A stretch of 64,000 nt of DNA, taken from NCBI RefSeq assembly GCF_018139145.2, contig NC_059477.1:29739502-29803501 (forward strand), read 5' to 3'. How positions within the stretch are numbered: the stretch's first letter is position 1; each line of letters begins with the position of its first letter. The translations under genes were made by a program, and so were the position numbers. Under the pieces are notes generated by a model. It made no database searches, had not been told where the DNA came from, and saw only the letters and a list, made by a program, of their open reading frames with translations. This DNA comes from Gymnogyps californianus (lineage: Eukaryota > Chordata > Aves > Accipitriformes > Cathartidae). Positions 52,601 to 63,680 of this stretch are shown in pieces.

Positions 52601-55600
52601 GGATCTAATCTGGCCAGCAGAAACTTACTTTTCTTGCGTTTTATTACGAGTAATAAAGTCCCACCTTTCCTCAACACTTGTAAAGGGAGTATATCTGACA
52701 TGGAAATAAGTGCAAGATGGTGAGGCCTCAAATGTGAAGCCCTTACTCCTAAATTAATGGTGATCTTAATGGGAATAATTCCATTCAAAGGAAGCGTCAG
52801 ATAAAATGAGTCTATTTCCTTAGGGAAGTGTGTTCTTTTATAAAGCTCTGCTGATCCTTGTCTTTCTAGAAACCAAATTGGCAGTCTCTTTGTTTCGCAG
52901 CCAAATTCCTCGTCCTAGGCCTGGAATATGTCCGGAAAAATATTTCTAGAGAATCCCCTGTTATAAATAACTTGGAGGGGGGAAGTATTCTATGTATCCT
53001 TCCTAAAACAAAGAGCGGCAGGCTGCAAAAGGGTATGGAGAAAGGGCTGATCTCTTGTACTAGGGGAGGAAAAAAAATTTTGATCTTGAGGCTGATGTTC
53101 TCAGTGTGTGCTCAGGGTGAGTCACATGAAAGGCAAATTGAGATAAGAGCAAAGACTCCTGAAAGAAGACTACTGATTTTAATCTCTGTATCCCTGCTTA
53201 CAGGGTCTTTGCAGTAGAAATAAAAGCGCTACACTTCCTTGCAACGTCTCCTTGTTAAAAGGCGCAGCACCACCAGCTCTGCTGAGCTTTCTGTCTATGC
53301 CCTTGCTGTATGTTTTCTATGTATAAAGCCTCTCAGGAAGTTTTTTTTTGTGAGCTGTTTACAGAGGGCGCTGCGTGGCCAGCCTGTCCCAGCCCTCTGG
53401 CAGCTGGTACCGCCACACCATATCCCGGCTTTAGCCACGCTGGCTCTTAAGCAGTCACACGTGAACTTTTATCGGGTTTATGTAGTTGCATGTGAATATC
53501 ACTAGATGTCCTCTACTGCTAAGCAGCTTTATCGTAGTCTGTGCCAAGCACCACACAGAAATTCAGTGAAATGAATCTCAGCTGTTTAAGCTGTCTTTTT
53601 TATAGCTTCATTGTTCCTAGTCCATCGATGCACAGCAATATTCCTCATCCATAGCCTGCGGGAGTGATCTGCTACCTCTGACCGACTGGACTTACAGTGA
53701 CAGCAAAGCTACTGTATTAGTTTCATGCAGATTTAGAGCCATCTGGCATGTTGTAGGAGCACCTCAACTTTTTCCTTTGCAGCCTATTTGAGACTGAGCC
53801 GTCAGGCAGGGCTCAGGTTCTGGCCTCCTTGTGCTCTTCTCCAAATTCAAAGGTCAAGCCTGTGGGGCTCTGCTCTAGCGAGATCTGATCCAGTGCAGGA
53901 TGGTGCATGCATTTCTGCAGGGTGCAGTCAGGTACAGCTCCCTGTTCCAGCACAATCCAGCTGCCCTCCAAGCAGTGATGCCGGCAGTGCCCTGGATTAG
54001 CTCATGGGAGGGCCACCGCGTGCCCTCAGACCCCATCTCCACCCTCTGCCTTCTCTGCAGCAACCTCTTATCCCTGGCTATGTGGCACCAGCAGGAACTT
54101 CTACAGATGAAAACCTTACCAGTTGCACTGTTCCTGCAGAGAAAACATTGCTTTTTTTGTGCAAACAGTCCCTGCCTTGCTGTGCAAGCCCCGTGCTTGC
54201 AGTCGCCCGCTGCAGACCTCAGCTCGCGTGCAGCGTGCCAGGGGCGGGCAAAGGAAGCATCCCCAGCCAGCCTGAAAGGCAGCTGCCAGCAAAACAAGCC
54301 AAGAGGCTCGTGCTGCGTTAACCTGCTCAGCTTTAATATGGGATAATAAACAGCCACATTCATCTAGTCCTAATAGTAAAACATTATGCTATATAGATAA
54401 TGCGTCCTCTTATTTAGAGACAGTTTGCCTGAAGTATAGTCTGACCTGAGCAGTTCAGAGACTGTACAGTCACTTTAATCTACTAAGTGAAGCTGAAACA
54501 GACTGGAAATGTCGTGTGCTTAAAGCTGTATGGGGGGAATGTATGTTTCAGCTGTATGTTGGCTGAAATTTTAAGGCACTTTTTTCTTTTAGCTTTGTAT
54601 TAAGTTCCACAGTTTGAAGCGTTGCCCATCCTGCACTCGCATCCCCCCCGGGAAGGCTGGTAAAAGGGGGGGCTCTTCATGCCACTGCCTCTGCTGTCAA
54701 ACTGAACATGAAGTTTTGTTTGAGGGCTCCTTGGGGTGACTCAGCAGGATACAAAAATGCACTTAAATTGGAGTTGTATTGTGTAAGCGCTCAACCACAG
54801 CAGCAATTTCCCTTTAGCAATGTTGTTAACTAATATGCACTACAAGAAATCTAATGCTGCGCCAGATACTGGCTGGAATTGAAAGAGGAGGTTTTGGCTT
54901 TCCTCCTTACATAAATCTAGTTTTTCTTACGGGCAGGAACGCTACTGAGAACTGAGGAATACCCTGGTGACCCAATGTGCAGGAGCCAGGCCACGGGCTT
55001 TTCCTCTCAAATGTTACTGCCTTTGGTATGAAATGCATCAGAGATTTTCAGGTTTGGGTATCTGAATATTGGGCTTGGTTTGGAAATACAGCTATCTCCA
55101 CAGAAGCAGAAATGTGCCTGCTCTGAAGGATGATCTGTTTAAGATGCCCAAGTACAAACCTGGATGCTCAGATTTAAAGATCTAAACCTGAAACGTTTGG
55201 CCTACCAGTTCCAGGACTGCTGTGTCCCCAGCATTTAGTGACAACATTTCCACACCTTTGAGGGTGTATGAACGACCTGCTGTGTTTTGAGACTCACTAA
55301 TGGGTACTGCTTACCGGCAGCTTTGCCAGTGCTGCCCTTGCTCGTGGCAAGATGTGCTGATAGCAAAAAACCAGATTCCTCTGAGCCAGCCACCTCCATC
55401 GCTGCGCTGCACAAAGCTGCTGACAAAGTCTGCCCTCAGGAAACTGAGGAGACCGTTTTGTCCAGAAGGAAAATTTGCAGCCAACAGAGGAGCCGAGTTT
55501 TGCACCAAATCCACGTGCAAATCTGTGACTCCTGTTGACAAACGTGTCTTACAGACCCAGCTGTTGATTCATGTGAACAAAACGCCTCTGTCCCTCCTGT

Positions 55601-56649
55601 GGGGGTTCCCCTGGACATGCCTCCTGTGTCTCAAGATGGGGTGAGATTAGTGAAGAATTTGCAGGGTGAGCCGGCACGGGCGCCGTGGCCAGGCGTGCTG
55701 TGGCTGCTTGCTGTGGGTCTGCTCACTCTCACCTCCTCCATGCTGCTGGACCAATGCAGATTTTGAGGCAGAGACTCATGTATCTTGTTTGTAAAATGGC
55801 AGTGTGCTCCTCTCTACCTCTTTCTTATGTGGGAAAGACAGCACGGAGGCTCTATCTTGTTTCGTGCAGGCTACAGCGCAGTGTCAGACTGCCTTGGGTA
55901 GATGTTTTCAGGGAGTACTGGGGTGTACATAATGCTAATTTGGCACAGGAGGGGAGCTGGGGCTGTTCACTTGTCTGTAAGAACCAATTCGAGTTGTATT
56001 CATCTGCTTTGCCAACCAGCATGGAGGTGGGCCCTGACCCAGCAAGGTAAATTAGCAGGTGCCTAAATGCAGCGCCCTGAGAGGCTCAGGGTGCTTGGCA
56101 CGTGCCTGAGCACCCTGCAGGATTGTGCCCAAGATGCTCCCGTGGTAGGACACGGGGCACAGTCAGACCAACTGGTCCTTACTGATACAGATTATTCTCA
56201 CGTAGCTATTGCCTGCATCCTCTGTAAGGGCAGCGTGTGTAAATAAATGAGTGCTCACGCAGAAGCAGGACTTTTGCTCCTGTCAGCTGCAAGGTGAAGG
56301 TGTGAGGTGGCAAAGGAGTCTGCAGGTGAGATGTGAAGTGCTGCTTTGGTTCTGTCTCCCAGTACCAAGGGCAGAAAGGAGAGGTAGGAAAAGCAACCAC
56401 TGCCCGTGTGCTCCCTGAAGTCCCATCTACGATGAGCCGTGGTGTATTAAACACAAATTCTGTTATTGCAATAGAAGTGGATAAGGCTTCCTCGTCTTTA
56501 GTATGAATATATATGTGTGCATACAGTAGCTGGTTCTTAATGGCATAGTGTGTGCTGTGTTCACGTGGCACGAACTGCGTTTGTGTAATCCCGTGCCCTC
56601 CGGTTGCTGCCCCGTCCATCCAGCAGCGCCCGCAGAGAAGCTAGTTGTT
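49621..56649. other. Non-coding stretch upstream of the CpG island
   Basis: About 7 kb with no recognised exon. The longer frames (53875-54363 minus, 53900-54346 plus and 54004-54321 plus) lie on top of each other in a GC-richer patch and are chance frames. Sequence at 55050-55200 has phrases reminiscent of old foldback repeats but is too diverged to call. An E-box CACGTG lies at 56562-56567, about 100 bp before the island. Confidence 0.5.
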
Positions 56650-56792
56650 TACTCTCCTCCTCCTCCTCGTTTGCCGGCGGCTGCACAGACCCCGCGGCCC
56701 GGCGGGTCGGTCCGCTCCCTTTCAGCCACAAACCCGCCCGGGGTGCCGGGCGGGCAGAGGCGCGGCACCGGCCGCCCGCCCGCCGGGGCGGC

Positions 56793-56835
56793 TTAAGGTG
56801 CCGCCGCCCGCTCCCGCCGCCGCGGTCCACCTTAA
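56793..56835. repeat. Inverted TTAAGGTG / CACCTTAA pair
   Basis: TTAAGGTG at 56793-56800 and CACCTTAA at 56828-56835 are perfect reverse complements separated by 27 bases of nearly pure G/C. Each is a rare A/T-containing word inside the island. CACCT is the core bound by ZEB/SNAI zinc-finger proteins, and ZEB factors prefer paired sites, so this is a candidate repressor site. That assignment is inference. Confidence 0.6.
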
Positions 56836-56949
56836 CGCGGCGGCGGCTGCGGCGGCGGACGGGCCCATTGCCGCGCCGGGGGTCGGCGGGCCCCGGGCCC
56901 CCCGGGAGCCGCGCCGCCGCCCCGCGCCCGCCGGAGAGCGGCATAAAAA

Positions 56950-56956
56950 TGAGTCA
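56950..56956 (+). promoter_or_regulatory. AP-1 (TRE) consensus
   Basis: TGAGTCA is the exact FOS/JUN recognition sequence and sits about 140 bp before the TATA-like box in the island. Just before it, CATAAAAAT at 56942-56950 is a weak TATA-like word. Confidence 0.5.
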
Positions 56957-56972
56957 AAAGTGAGAAATAAGT

Positions 56973-57000
56973 CGCCGTCACCGAGCCGCAGGTGACGGCG
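56973..57000. promoter_or_regulatory. Palindromic pair of CRE half-sites
   Basis: CGCCGTCACC (56973-56982), an 8-base spacer and GGTGACGGCG (56991-57000) form a perfect 10-bp inverted repeat. Each arm holds a CGTCA/TGACG half-site of the type bound by CREB/ATF proteins, and the arms face opposite ways. The RNA or single strand could also form a stable hairpin if transcription starts upstream. Regulatory use is inferred. Confidence 0.55.
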
Positions 57001-57067
57001 GGTCCCCGCCGCCGCCGAGAAACCCCCGCCGGCGGCGCCCGGCCCGGCCCCCGGCGGCGGGGCCGGG

Positions 57068-57077
57068 CTATTTATAG
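57068..57077. promoter_or_regulatory. MEF2 consensus site, TATA-like on the minus strand
   Basis: CTATTTATAG matches the MEF2 consensus YTA(W)4TAR at every base and is one of few A/T words in the GC-rich core. Read on the minus strand it is CTATAAATAG, which contains a good TATA box, so the same ten bases could help set either muscle/neuron-type activation or leftward initiation. It lies 16 bases upstream of the rightward TATA-like box. Confidence 0.6.
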
Positions 57078-57092
57078 CAGCCGCGGCGGCGA

Positions 57093-57098
57093 TATAAG
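57093..57098 (+). promoter_or_regulatory. TATA-like box
   Basis: GATATAAGGG at 57091-57100 contains TATAAG, an acceptable TATA variant. Initiation 25-32 bases on would fall at about 57120-57128. With the donor at 57246, this gives a first exon of roughly 120-125 bases. Confidence 0.5.
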
Positions 57099-57119
57099 GG
57101 ATGGCCGGTGCGGGCTCCC

Positions 57120-57245
57120 CTGCCGCGGCCGCCGGGGCGGGAGCGGGCGGGCGGGGGCCGGGGCCGGGGCCGGCGGCGCTGCCCGGCCGCGGGCGCCTCT
57201 CGGCGGGCATGGGCGGGCGCTGAGGGCGCGGCCCCGGCAGCCCGG
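57120..57245 (+). other. Putative first exon (5' UTR) of an unidentified gene
   Basis: The start is inferred from the TATA-like box. The end is a strong splice donor, CCCGG|GTGAGC, with GT at 57246-57247. If the start is as inferred, the only ATG in the exon (57209) opens a frame of four codons ending at 57223, so the exon would be essentially non-coding with a tiny upstream frame. If transcription starts a little further upstream, an ATG at 57101 opens a 40-codon Ala/Gly/Pro-rich frame ending at the same stop. Neither is likely to be the main protein, whose start probably lies in a later exon beyond the window. The gene cannot be identified from this exon. Confidence 0.45.
57134..57171 (+). 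repeat. G-quadruplex-prone tract with three GGGGCC units
   Basis: Six or more runs of three to five guanines separated by one or two bases occur here, ending in tandem GGGGCC units at about 57154-57171. The pattern satisfies the usual G-quadruplex rule several times over. It lies inside the proposed first exon, so a structure could form in the non-template strand and in the 5' UTR RNA. Confidence 0.75.
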
Positions 57246-57730
57246 GTGAGCGGGGCTTCGGGGAGAGGGGTTGGAGGGCTCGGGGTTGGGTGGTGCTTTT
57301 AGCAGGGGAAAGACACCAAAAACCAATAAATCGCAGTTTGTTTTGCTTCTCCCCCCCACGAAGCGAGGGGTTGCGGGATAGCGCCGCGAGGAGTTACGGC
57401 GCTCCACGCGTGAAAAGCCCGCGGGAGGGGTGGGATCACCGTGACACCCGGCGGTAACTGCGGCGGGGCTTTCCCTTCTCTCCTTTCCTCTTCCCCCAGT
57501 AATTCCTGCTGAAACGCGGTGCCCCGCTCTGGCATGAGCCCCCTCCCGCCAGGAGGAGCGCTCCCGGGGCACCGCCGCTTTCCCTGGCCGGAGGTCGGTG
57601 TCGGGAAGAAAGGGCTGTCGCCGACTGTCGCCGCGGAGCCGCCGCTCTCAGCAACGCCAGGCGCCGGGCTTGGGACGGTACGGTCGCTTTGTGCCGCGGG
57701 TCTCGCTGCGCGGCGGCGGTGGGCTTTCGG

Positions 57731-60700
57731 TGTCCTGGGGGTTTCTTTCCTTCTCTGCTGAACGCTTGAAAAATGGAATATATAAAGCAATGGTTGGACC
57801 GCTGTGGGTTTCAAGTCGTCTTCTGGGCGTGTGGTGGGGAGAGGGGGTGACTCTGAGTTACACTGTGTCATGAAAGATCTTTATAAGTTGAGGGTTTGTT
57901 GGATTTTTGTTGTGTCTGGGGTTTTTTTCTCCCCCTAGCAGATTCAGAGCCACGCTAATCTTTTACTTTCCTACCCCTTGCGTGTTCTGATCTGTGTATT
58001 GCAAGATTTCTTATCTTGCATTAAAACTGCTCTTAGACCACTAAATACTTTGTGAAAGCTTCCAGATTCATGTGTTTGAGTTATTTGCTAGACTTTTGGA
58101 AGAAAGATAGAGATGCTGTCTTTAATTACAAAGAAACAAGGAGAAGAGGAGGTGCTTTTTTTTCCCCCTCGTTTTGCTTTTTCTCTAAGAAAATGAACTG
58201 AACCACAGCTGAAGGACAAGGACTTTTCAGCTCTTGTGCTTGGGATTGCTGGGGATTAGAAAGAAAACTTGTAACTTCGTTTTTCTTTTTTTAAATGGCT
58301 CAAGAGCCCTAGAAACAGTGTTTAGAAAACCCTGCTTCCCAGCCAGAGAAACTAAGATAAAGCCACGCTGGCTGCAAGTCGAGGAGCAAGTTAAGAGTTA
58401 GCCCTTGGGTGGACCAGTCTCAGCATCCTGTGCTTGGCTGCTCTAGTAACTCTCCCTGTCGAGCTGATCACTTTATGCAACAAATGGGGACTTTACACCG
58501 TGGCAGTTTGGAGTAGAGGCTGGGGTTTTGTTAGAATACCAAAGCACACAGTGGAGTCATGACCCCTGTGTGAGGCTCTCCCCAAGCACAGGTAACCCCC
58601 TTCTGCACCCATCAGCTGGAACGTTTCTACATTAGTTGCCTAATGTTATGAAAGTGTGAAAAGCTAAGCTACCAACTCCTTAGGTATCTGAAGTCATCCA
58701 AGTTCAGATTTTGGTGGCAGGCTTAAAGGGATGCTATTCACTGGAAACGTTCTATTTATGTCTTATGTGGAAACTGTTGTTCATACAATAGTTGGTACTA
58801 AGAACAAGTGTACCAACTTTATAGTCATACCCGGATATAGATGTGCTTTCTGAATTTTCGCTATGAAATGATCCGGTTAGCTCAGGCCCTTTCTGCACAA
58901 GAGAGATGCATTTCAAAGGCCTAAAACTGCATGTGTCGGCTGTCATTATGTTTCTTTATGAAAGGTGCTTGTCTGTTGCTCTGAATCTGTTAGGGGCATT
59001 ACAAAAACGAGGTCTATTAATTTAAGAACTAGGAGAAGATAAGAGAGAGAACAAGGGTGTGGCAAGGAAATTATGAAGTAATAGCTTCAAAAAAACCATC
59101 TCTTGGTAGCATAGCTTTGGACTGCCTAATCGAGATAGGATTTCTTTCTATGTACTTGAATCTGAAAATACAAAGCTGACAGTATCTCTTTAAAAATAAT
59201 ATTGCATATGGAAAAATAGGTGTTCTTCATATTATAGTTCTGTATCAATTTGTTTGACTTCTTTTGATTTTGCTCCTCCATTCCAGGAGATATCCCATAT
59301 GATAGAGTGTGTAGCCCAGATTGCAGAGGGCCAAACACCCCACCAGCATGACTCCCAAACCAGAGCAGCTGCACCAGGGTCGGAGCTGGCCCAGCATCTG
59401 TTTTCAGAAATGATGCGAAAGGCAGTTTCTATTTACTGAAGTTTTTGGTGGGTGTTTTCACAAGCTCAAAATTTTTTGCAGAGGAACTAAGAATTACAGA
59501 AACAAAGCTTGCCTTCTTTGTGGGGGGAGTTTTTGGTATGTGTTGCATTGGGTGGTTTTTTTCTTAAACTGGGACTGAGGCTAACAAAAGGGAGGAATAA
59601 AACTGTATCATCTGGTGGTTAGAGAGGACTTCTTTCCTTCTCCCCACACATTTTTTGGCACTGGGGGAGACATGGTATTTGGAGACTGGAAGGAGGAGGG
59701 TGAGTCCTGTACATGAGCTGGTGTTGTCACTGGCAAGGTAGTACACGAGGGCAACGTAAGGACAAGTGAATATAGGAAAAATGAATGTGATGAATCATTA
59801 TCATTGACATCGTGCTGTGGTTCCTTAGAGCCGCTCTTTAACTGCGGACAGAAACAGTGTCTTGTACCCGAAGACCTGCATGGCCCTTTAGCTCGCACCA
59901 GGTGCTGCTGGTGGTGTTTTGCTCTTGAGACCATCAGGGCAGAAACTCTGCTCCCTTCTGCTCTTAATTCTGGAGGGCTCCTTGAGGAAAGCTGTTTGGC
60001 TTCGTTCATTTCTGCCCTTTCCTTTTTATCTTCCCTCTTTGGCTATGAAATATTTTTTGTGGCTGGATTCAAGCCAAGAGCCTCTACCTACCTCCCGCAG
60101 TTGCCAAGCCAGGCATCCCTGCTGACCTGCTGGGCACAGGTGAGTCAATTCATTAGGATGAATCAGTCTGCCCTATGAAACTTTTAGGCTCCAGACTTCA
60201 ACTGGACCAGTCTTAATTTGGTTTTGTCTGGTTTGTTTGCTTTGCACTGCTCCAGCCATGCTGTCACTCCTGGTGGCTCCTCGCTCCAGCCTTGCTCAGC
60301 CTTTGCAGCCTGCGCGGGGCCTCTGGTGCGATGTGGTGCCCCTGCGCGTGGGAGCTGCCCTTGCCTCAGCGTTGTTACTTCTCCATGACTGTGCATCCCT
60401 TTACCTCTCTTACCTGTAGAGGTGGAGGCAGGAGGGATTGCACCTCAGCATGGGAACGTGCAGCCCTCGACGGAGAGGGTACTCCAGACTCTGGAGATGG
60501 AGAATATTAACATGAATCTACAGGAACAAAGAGGGGAGTGTTTTTGCATGGTGGCAGTGTTTGCATAGGCTTTTACTGTCATAAATAAGTAGATCAGGAT
60601 TGAGGGGACAGATTCAATGTGGAAAATACAGAATTCATTTTCAGGCTTCCAAGACAGTACTATAGACAGGGCTGAGGAGGAGAAGTGGTGTTAAAAGATA

Positions 60701-63524
60701 TGGAAATGTGCCTTGAAAGTGACCTTTCAAAGATCAACGATATTATTCTTGGTGTCTGAGGCACCCAAGTTTAATGAAGTATAAAGCAGAAGGGGTTGGG
60801 AGGATTTGGTCCAAGTGAAAACAGAATGAGCGTGGGACTGGCAGATGGGAGGAACATTAGCCCACTCCTTGGTGAAGTTACTGCTTCTTTCTCCTGTTGT
60901 TGCCTACAGAGGGACTTGACAGAAGATATTTCGTGGGGAGGGGAGTACAGCCTTCCTGTTCTACTTGAATGTCACTGGCTGTTTTTTTTCTCCATGGGGA
61001 AATGAAGGTCCAACGCTCTAGTGGGTCACATCCTGAGTGTTTGTATCCAATGTAAATCTAGAGCAAGTCCATCAACTTCAATAACATCTGCAATAAGCCA
61101 TGACTGGCTTTTTCTGAACAGAGAAGAGAAATGAACAGCTGTAACTTCAGATGCTGAATTTTATGGCATAGTCATTTTTTTGAGATTTGACTCTTTTATT
61201 CTCTGTTTGAGAATGTAGTGGAGCAATTGCTGATCTATGCGTGCATGTATATGTGAGAAAATGTCAGCGGAGGAGTAATACGTATGGAAGTCTTGCATAG
61301 AGATAGGGCAAACTGGCCACCTGTTCTTAGATGATTAAATAATTATACAAAAATACATCTCCTGAAATAATGATTGAGGGAGGAAGTGGGAGCAGGTTTG
61401 GGGGAGGTTACCAATATTTTTAAGTAGTTTGCTGTACTTATAGTACTTATGGTACTTATTACTGACTCTCCTGCTAATTTTACTGCTCCAGACACTAGTT
61501 CTTCAGTAAGTGGTGGTTAGTGCTGCACAGACGTATAGGTTTCATCAGAGAGACCAGTCCAGTGGCTGGAGCTAACTGAAGAGATGGGAAACCTGCCCCC
61601 AGGTACCTTCTCTGTCACAGACTGCCCAAAGGCGGGTAAGCTAAGGTCAGCAACTCTTAGAGATACCCATAACTGTGAATCTGCCTCTCATTAAGCCCAC
61701 TTTTCTTTTTTCTAAAATGGGGTAGTTGAAGTTTCTTCTTTGTGGGGTGTGTTGGGAGCATAAATACAGCAAATGCTGAGATACTTCAGAAGGCATCTAA
61801 GTATCCGAGATATTCTGGGATTGGATTCCCCTTCCTGCTGCTTCTCTTCTGGCCAGAATTAACCTGCAGAATTGCTCAGTGCTTCTACAGCTGAGGTTTT
61901 TTTATTAATTTTTGGCTAAATCTTGTTTGCTTCAGAATTTGTTTGCCATTGATGGGCTTGAGATTAAAATCTTGAACTACTTTCTTGTACTTTTTTTCTA
62001 CTACTACTCTAGAGCAGCTTAAAAAGTGTGCTGACACCCCTTCACCTTCTCCCAGATAACATAATGCCTGCCTTGCCTTCTCTTTCAGAAGGTCTGCTTC
62101 CGGAAAGAATGTTGTACTAAATATATAACTTTATGCAGTGTGGTAAAAATGGTTTATTCTTTCCTTATCCCTCTCAGCCCTCCACTATCTAAGCCTTCTT
62201 TGTTGCTGCAAATTCCACGTAGTTTCATACAAAGCCTCGCTTTTGAATGTACAACAGTTCTCATTCCTGTATTAACTTGCTAAACCTACCTGAAGTGGGC
62301 GCTTCATTTGATGGAAGGGAAAATATGTTTATTTTCCCAAAGGTGGGGGAAATGCCCCCAAATGGTTTGCTGATCTCTGCTCTCTCTGTTTGGTTATTGC
62401 CAACTCCTGACTGCATCTGCTTAGTTCTTGGTCTAGAGATGAGTGTCACTGAGGACTTCCTGGGGACTATTTCACATCGGAATGGTGACTTGTAATGATC
62501 AAACATGGTGGGCCAGACCACTGGTTTACGTAGTGACTGGTGTTAGTCCACTGAAGACCAAACAGCTGCTCCAAGTTTCCATCATCTCCAGTGAAAATGA
62601 GTACAACTGCATCAGCTCGCAGCCAGTTCACAATAAACCTGCTCCCTGGGCTGTGGGTTAACCTTGCTAAGTGTCTCCTGGGGTCAGGTCTGTTACTTTT
62701 GTATGTGAAAATAAGTCTTGATGTGCTTTCTGATTTACTGGAGTGTAAATAAAGCAAGAAGGTCTTTCACTTACAGGCTCACTCATCAGCATATATTAGT
62801 AACGCTCATCAGCTTTTGACTGGAACTTTGATGGCATAATTACTCTAAAAGGGTAACATATTCAAAACTACCTGTGTGACTTTGGGAGTTAGATTCCTAA
62901 GAGTCTTAGTCATTATTTTAAACAGGAATCAGCTTTTTAAGCCACACATACTCCTGAAAGTTTTAAGAAAAGGCTTCTGTTATCATGTCTTTAAAATGAC
63001 AGTTTCTGGGACGAGCGTGGCAGCTCTGCCACTCCACTTATTTCAGATATTAAATAAGGAGGCTGAAGAAACAATTAGAAAAATACTGTGGAAAATAGAT
63101 TCTCATGGGTAATCTTACTGGAGAGGTCTAAGATGTAAAAATGTCTACTCTTCAGTCACCTGACAGCAGGACAGATGTGAGCATGTATTTTCAGCTATGT
63201 CTTTAGGACAGCTGGGAGGATGACTGATGTCTTGGCCGTCACTGTAGGCAGAGCAAAACATACATTTCCCCAGACACGATTTGGTGCACTGAATTCAAAC
63301 AACTTGTGACTGGAACAGTTCGACTCACCAGGGCAAACATGGTTATCAGAAGAAACAGATAAACTAAGAAAACAGTCTTGCGTACTCTAGTATTTATGTT
63401 TGTGTAGGTAAGACTTTAATTTGCTATCAATGATAGGTTTCTTTTTGAGCACTGATGGATTAGTCTTGGTACTTGTGCAATTTTTAAAGCATTCCTGTAA
63501 CACTTGTAATGCAAAATATATTTA
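57731..63524. other. Probable first intron of the island-driven gene
   Basis: Base composition returns to ordinary levels right after the island. No coding exon is certain. A 39-nt candidate exon at 60101-60139 is listed separately. A frame at 59254-59439 follows a fair acceptor at 59287 but has no donor or domain. A three-unit tandem of GTACTTAT with a 9-base period lies at 61434-61459. Confidence 0.45.
60101..60139 (+). other. Candidate small exon with strong splice signals
   Basis: A pyrimidine-rich tract ends in CCTCCCGCAG at 60100, a good acceptor. After 39 bases comes CAG|GTGAGT, a full-consensus donor, with GT at 60140-60141. The length is a multiple of three and one phase reads through 13 codons without a stop. 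It could be a cassette or 5' UTR exon of the gene starting at 57.1 kb, or a chance pairing; no protein similarity was recognised. Confidence 0.22.
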
Positions 63525-63680
63525 TTTTGCAACATACCTGTGAGGTAGGGACCTACTATTTATCTTACTTGTACAGCTGGGGATTCAGTAAAGCTAAACA
63601 CAGCACCCAGGATCACACAGGAAAGTCTCCAGCAGGACAGGCAGGAGGGTGCTGAAACTGGGTCTCAATTCCCATGAAAA
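63525..63680 (-). repeat. MIR-like SINE, minus orientation
   Basis: The plus strand reads ACATACCTGTGAGGTAGG, then TTGTACAGCTGGGGATTCAG, CCAGGATCACACAGGAAGTC-like sequence and GAAACTGGGTCTCAATTCC. This follows the antisense order of MIR: TATGAGGTAGGTACT, then TTTACAGATGAGG, CCAAGGTCACACAG and the AACCCAGGTC end. It is diverged but nearly full length. Confidence 0.65.

Larger units (their letters stand above)
56650..57730. promoter_or_regulatory. CpG island promoter
   Basis: GC content rises sharply from about 56660, with a very high density of CpG dinucleotides at 56690-57250 and a lower but still high density to about 57730. No other part of the window resembles it. Within it lie an AP-1 site, paired CRE half-sites, a MEF2 site, a TATA-like box and a strong donor, all listed separately. 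Open frames on all six phases here are rich in Gly, Ala, Arg and Pro and reflect base composition. The likely direction is rightward because the TATA-like box and donor are ordered that way, but divergent initiation is possible. Confidence 0.88.

Noticed and set aside
53875..54363. Overlapping 105-162 codon frames on both strands
   Set aside because: The frames shadow each other in a GC-richer patch with no similarity, splice signals or coding texture on either strand.
57072..57871. Long open frames (57072-57572 and 57299-57871, minus) in the CpG island
   Set aside because: Stops are rare in GC-rich DNA, frames overlap on all phases and composition is dominated by Arg, Pro, Gly and Ala. No domain was seen.
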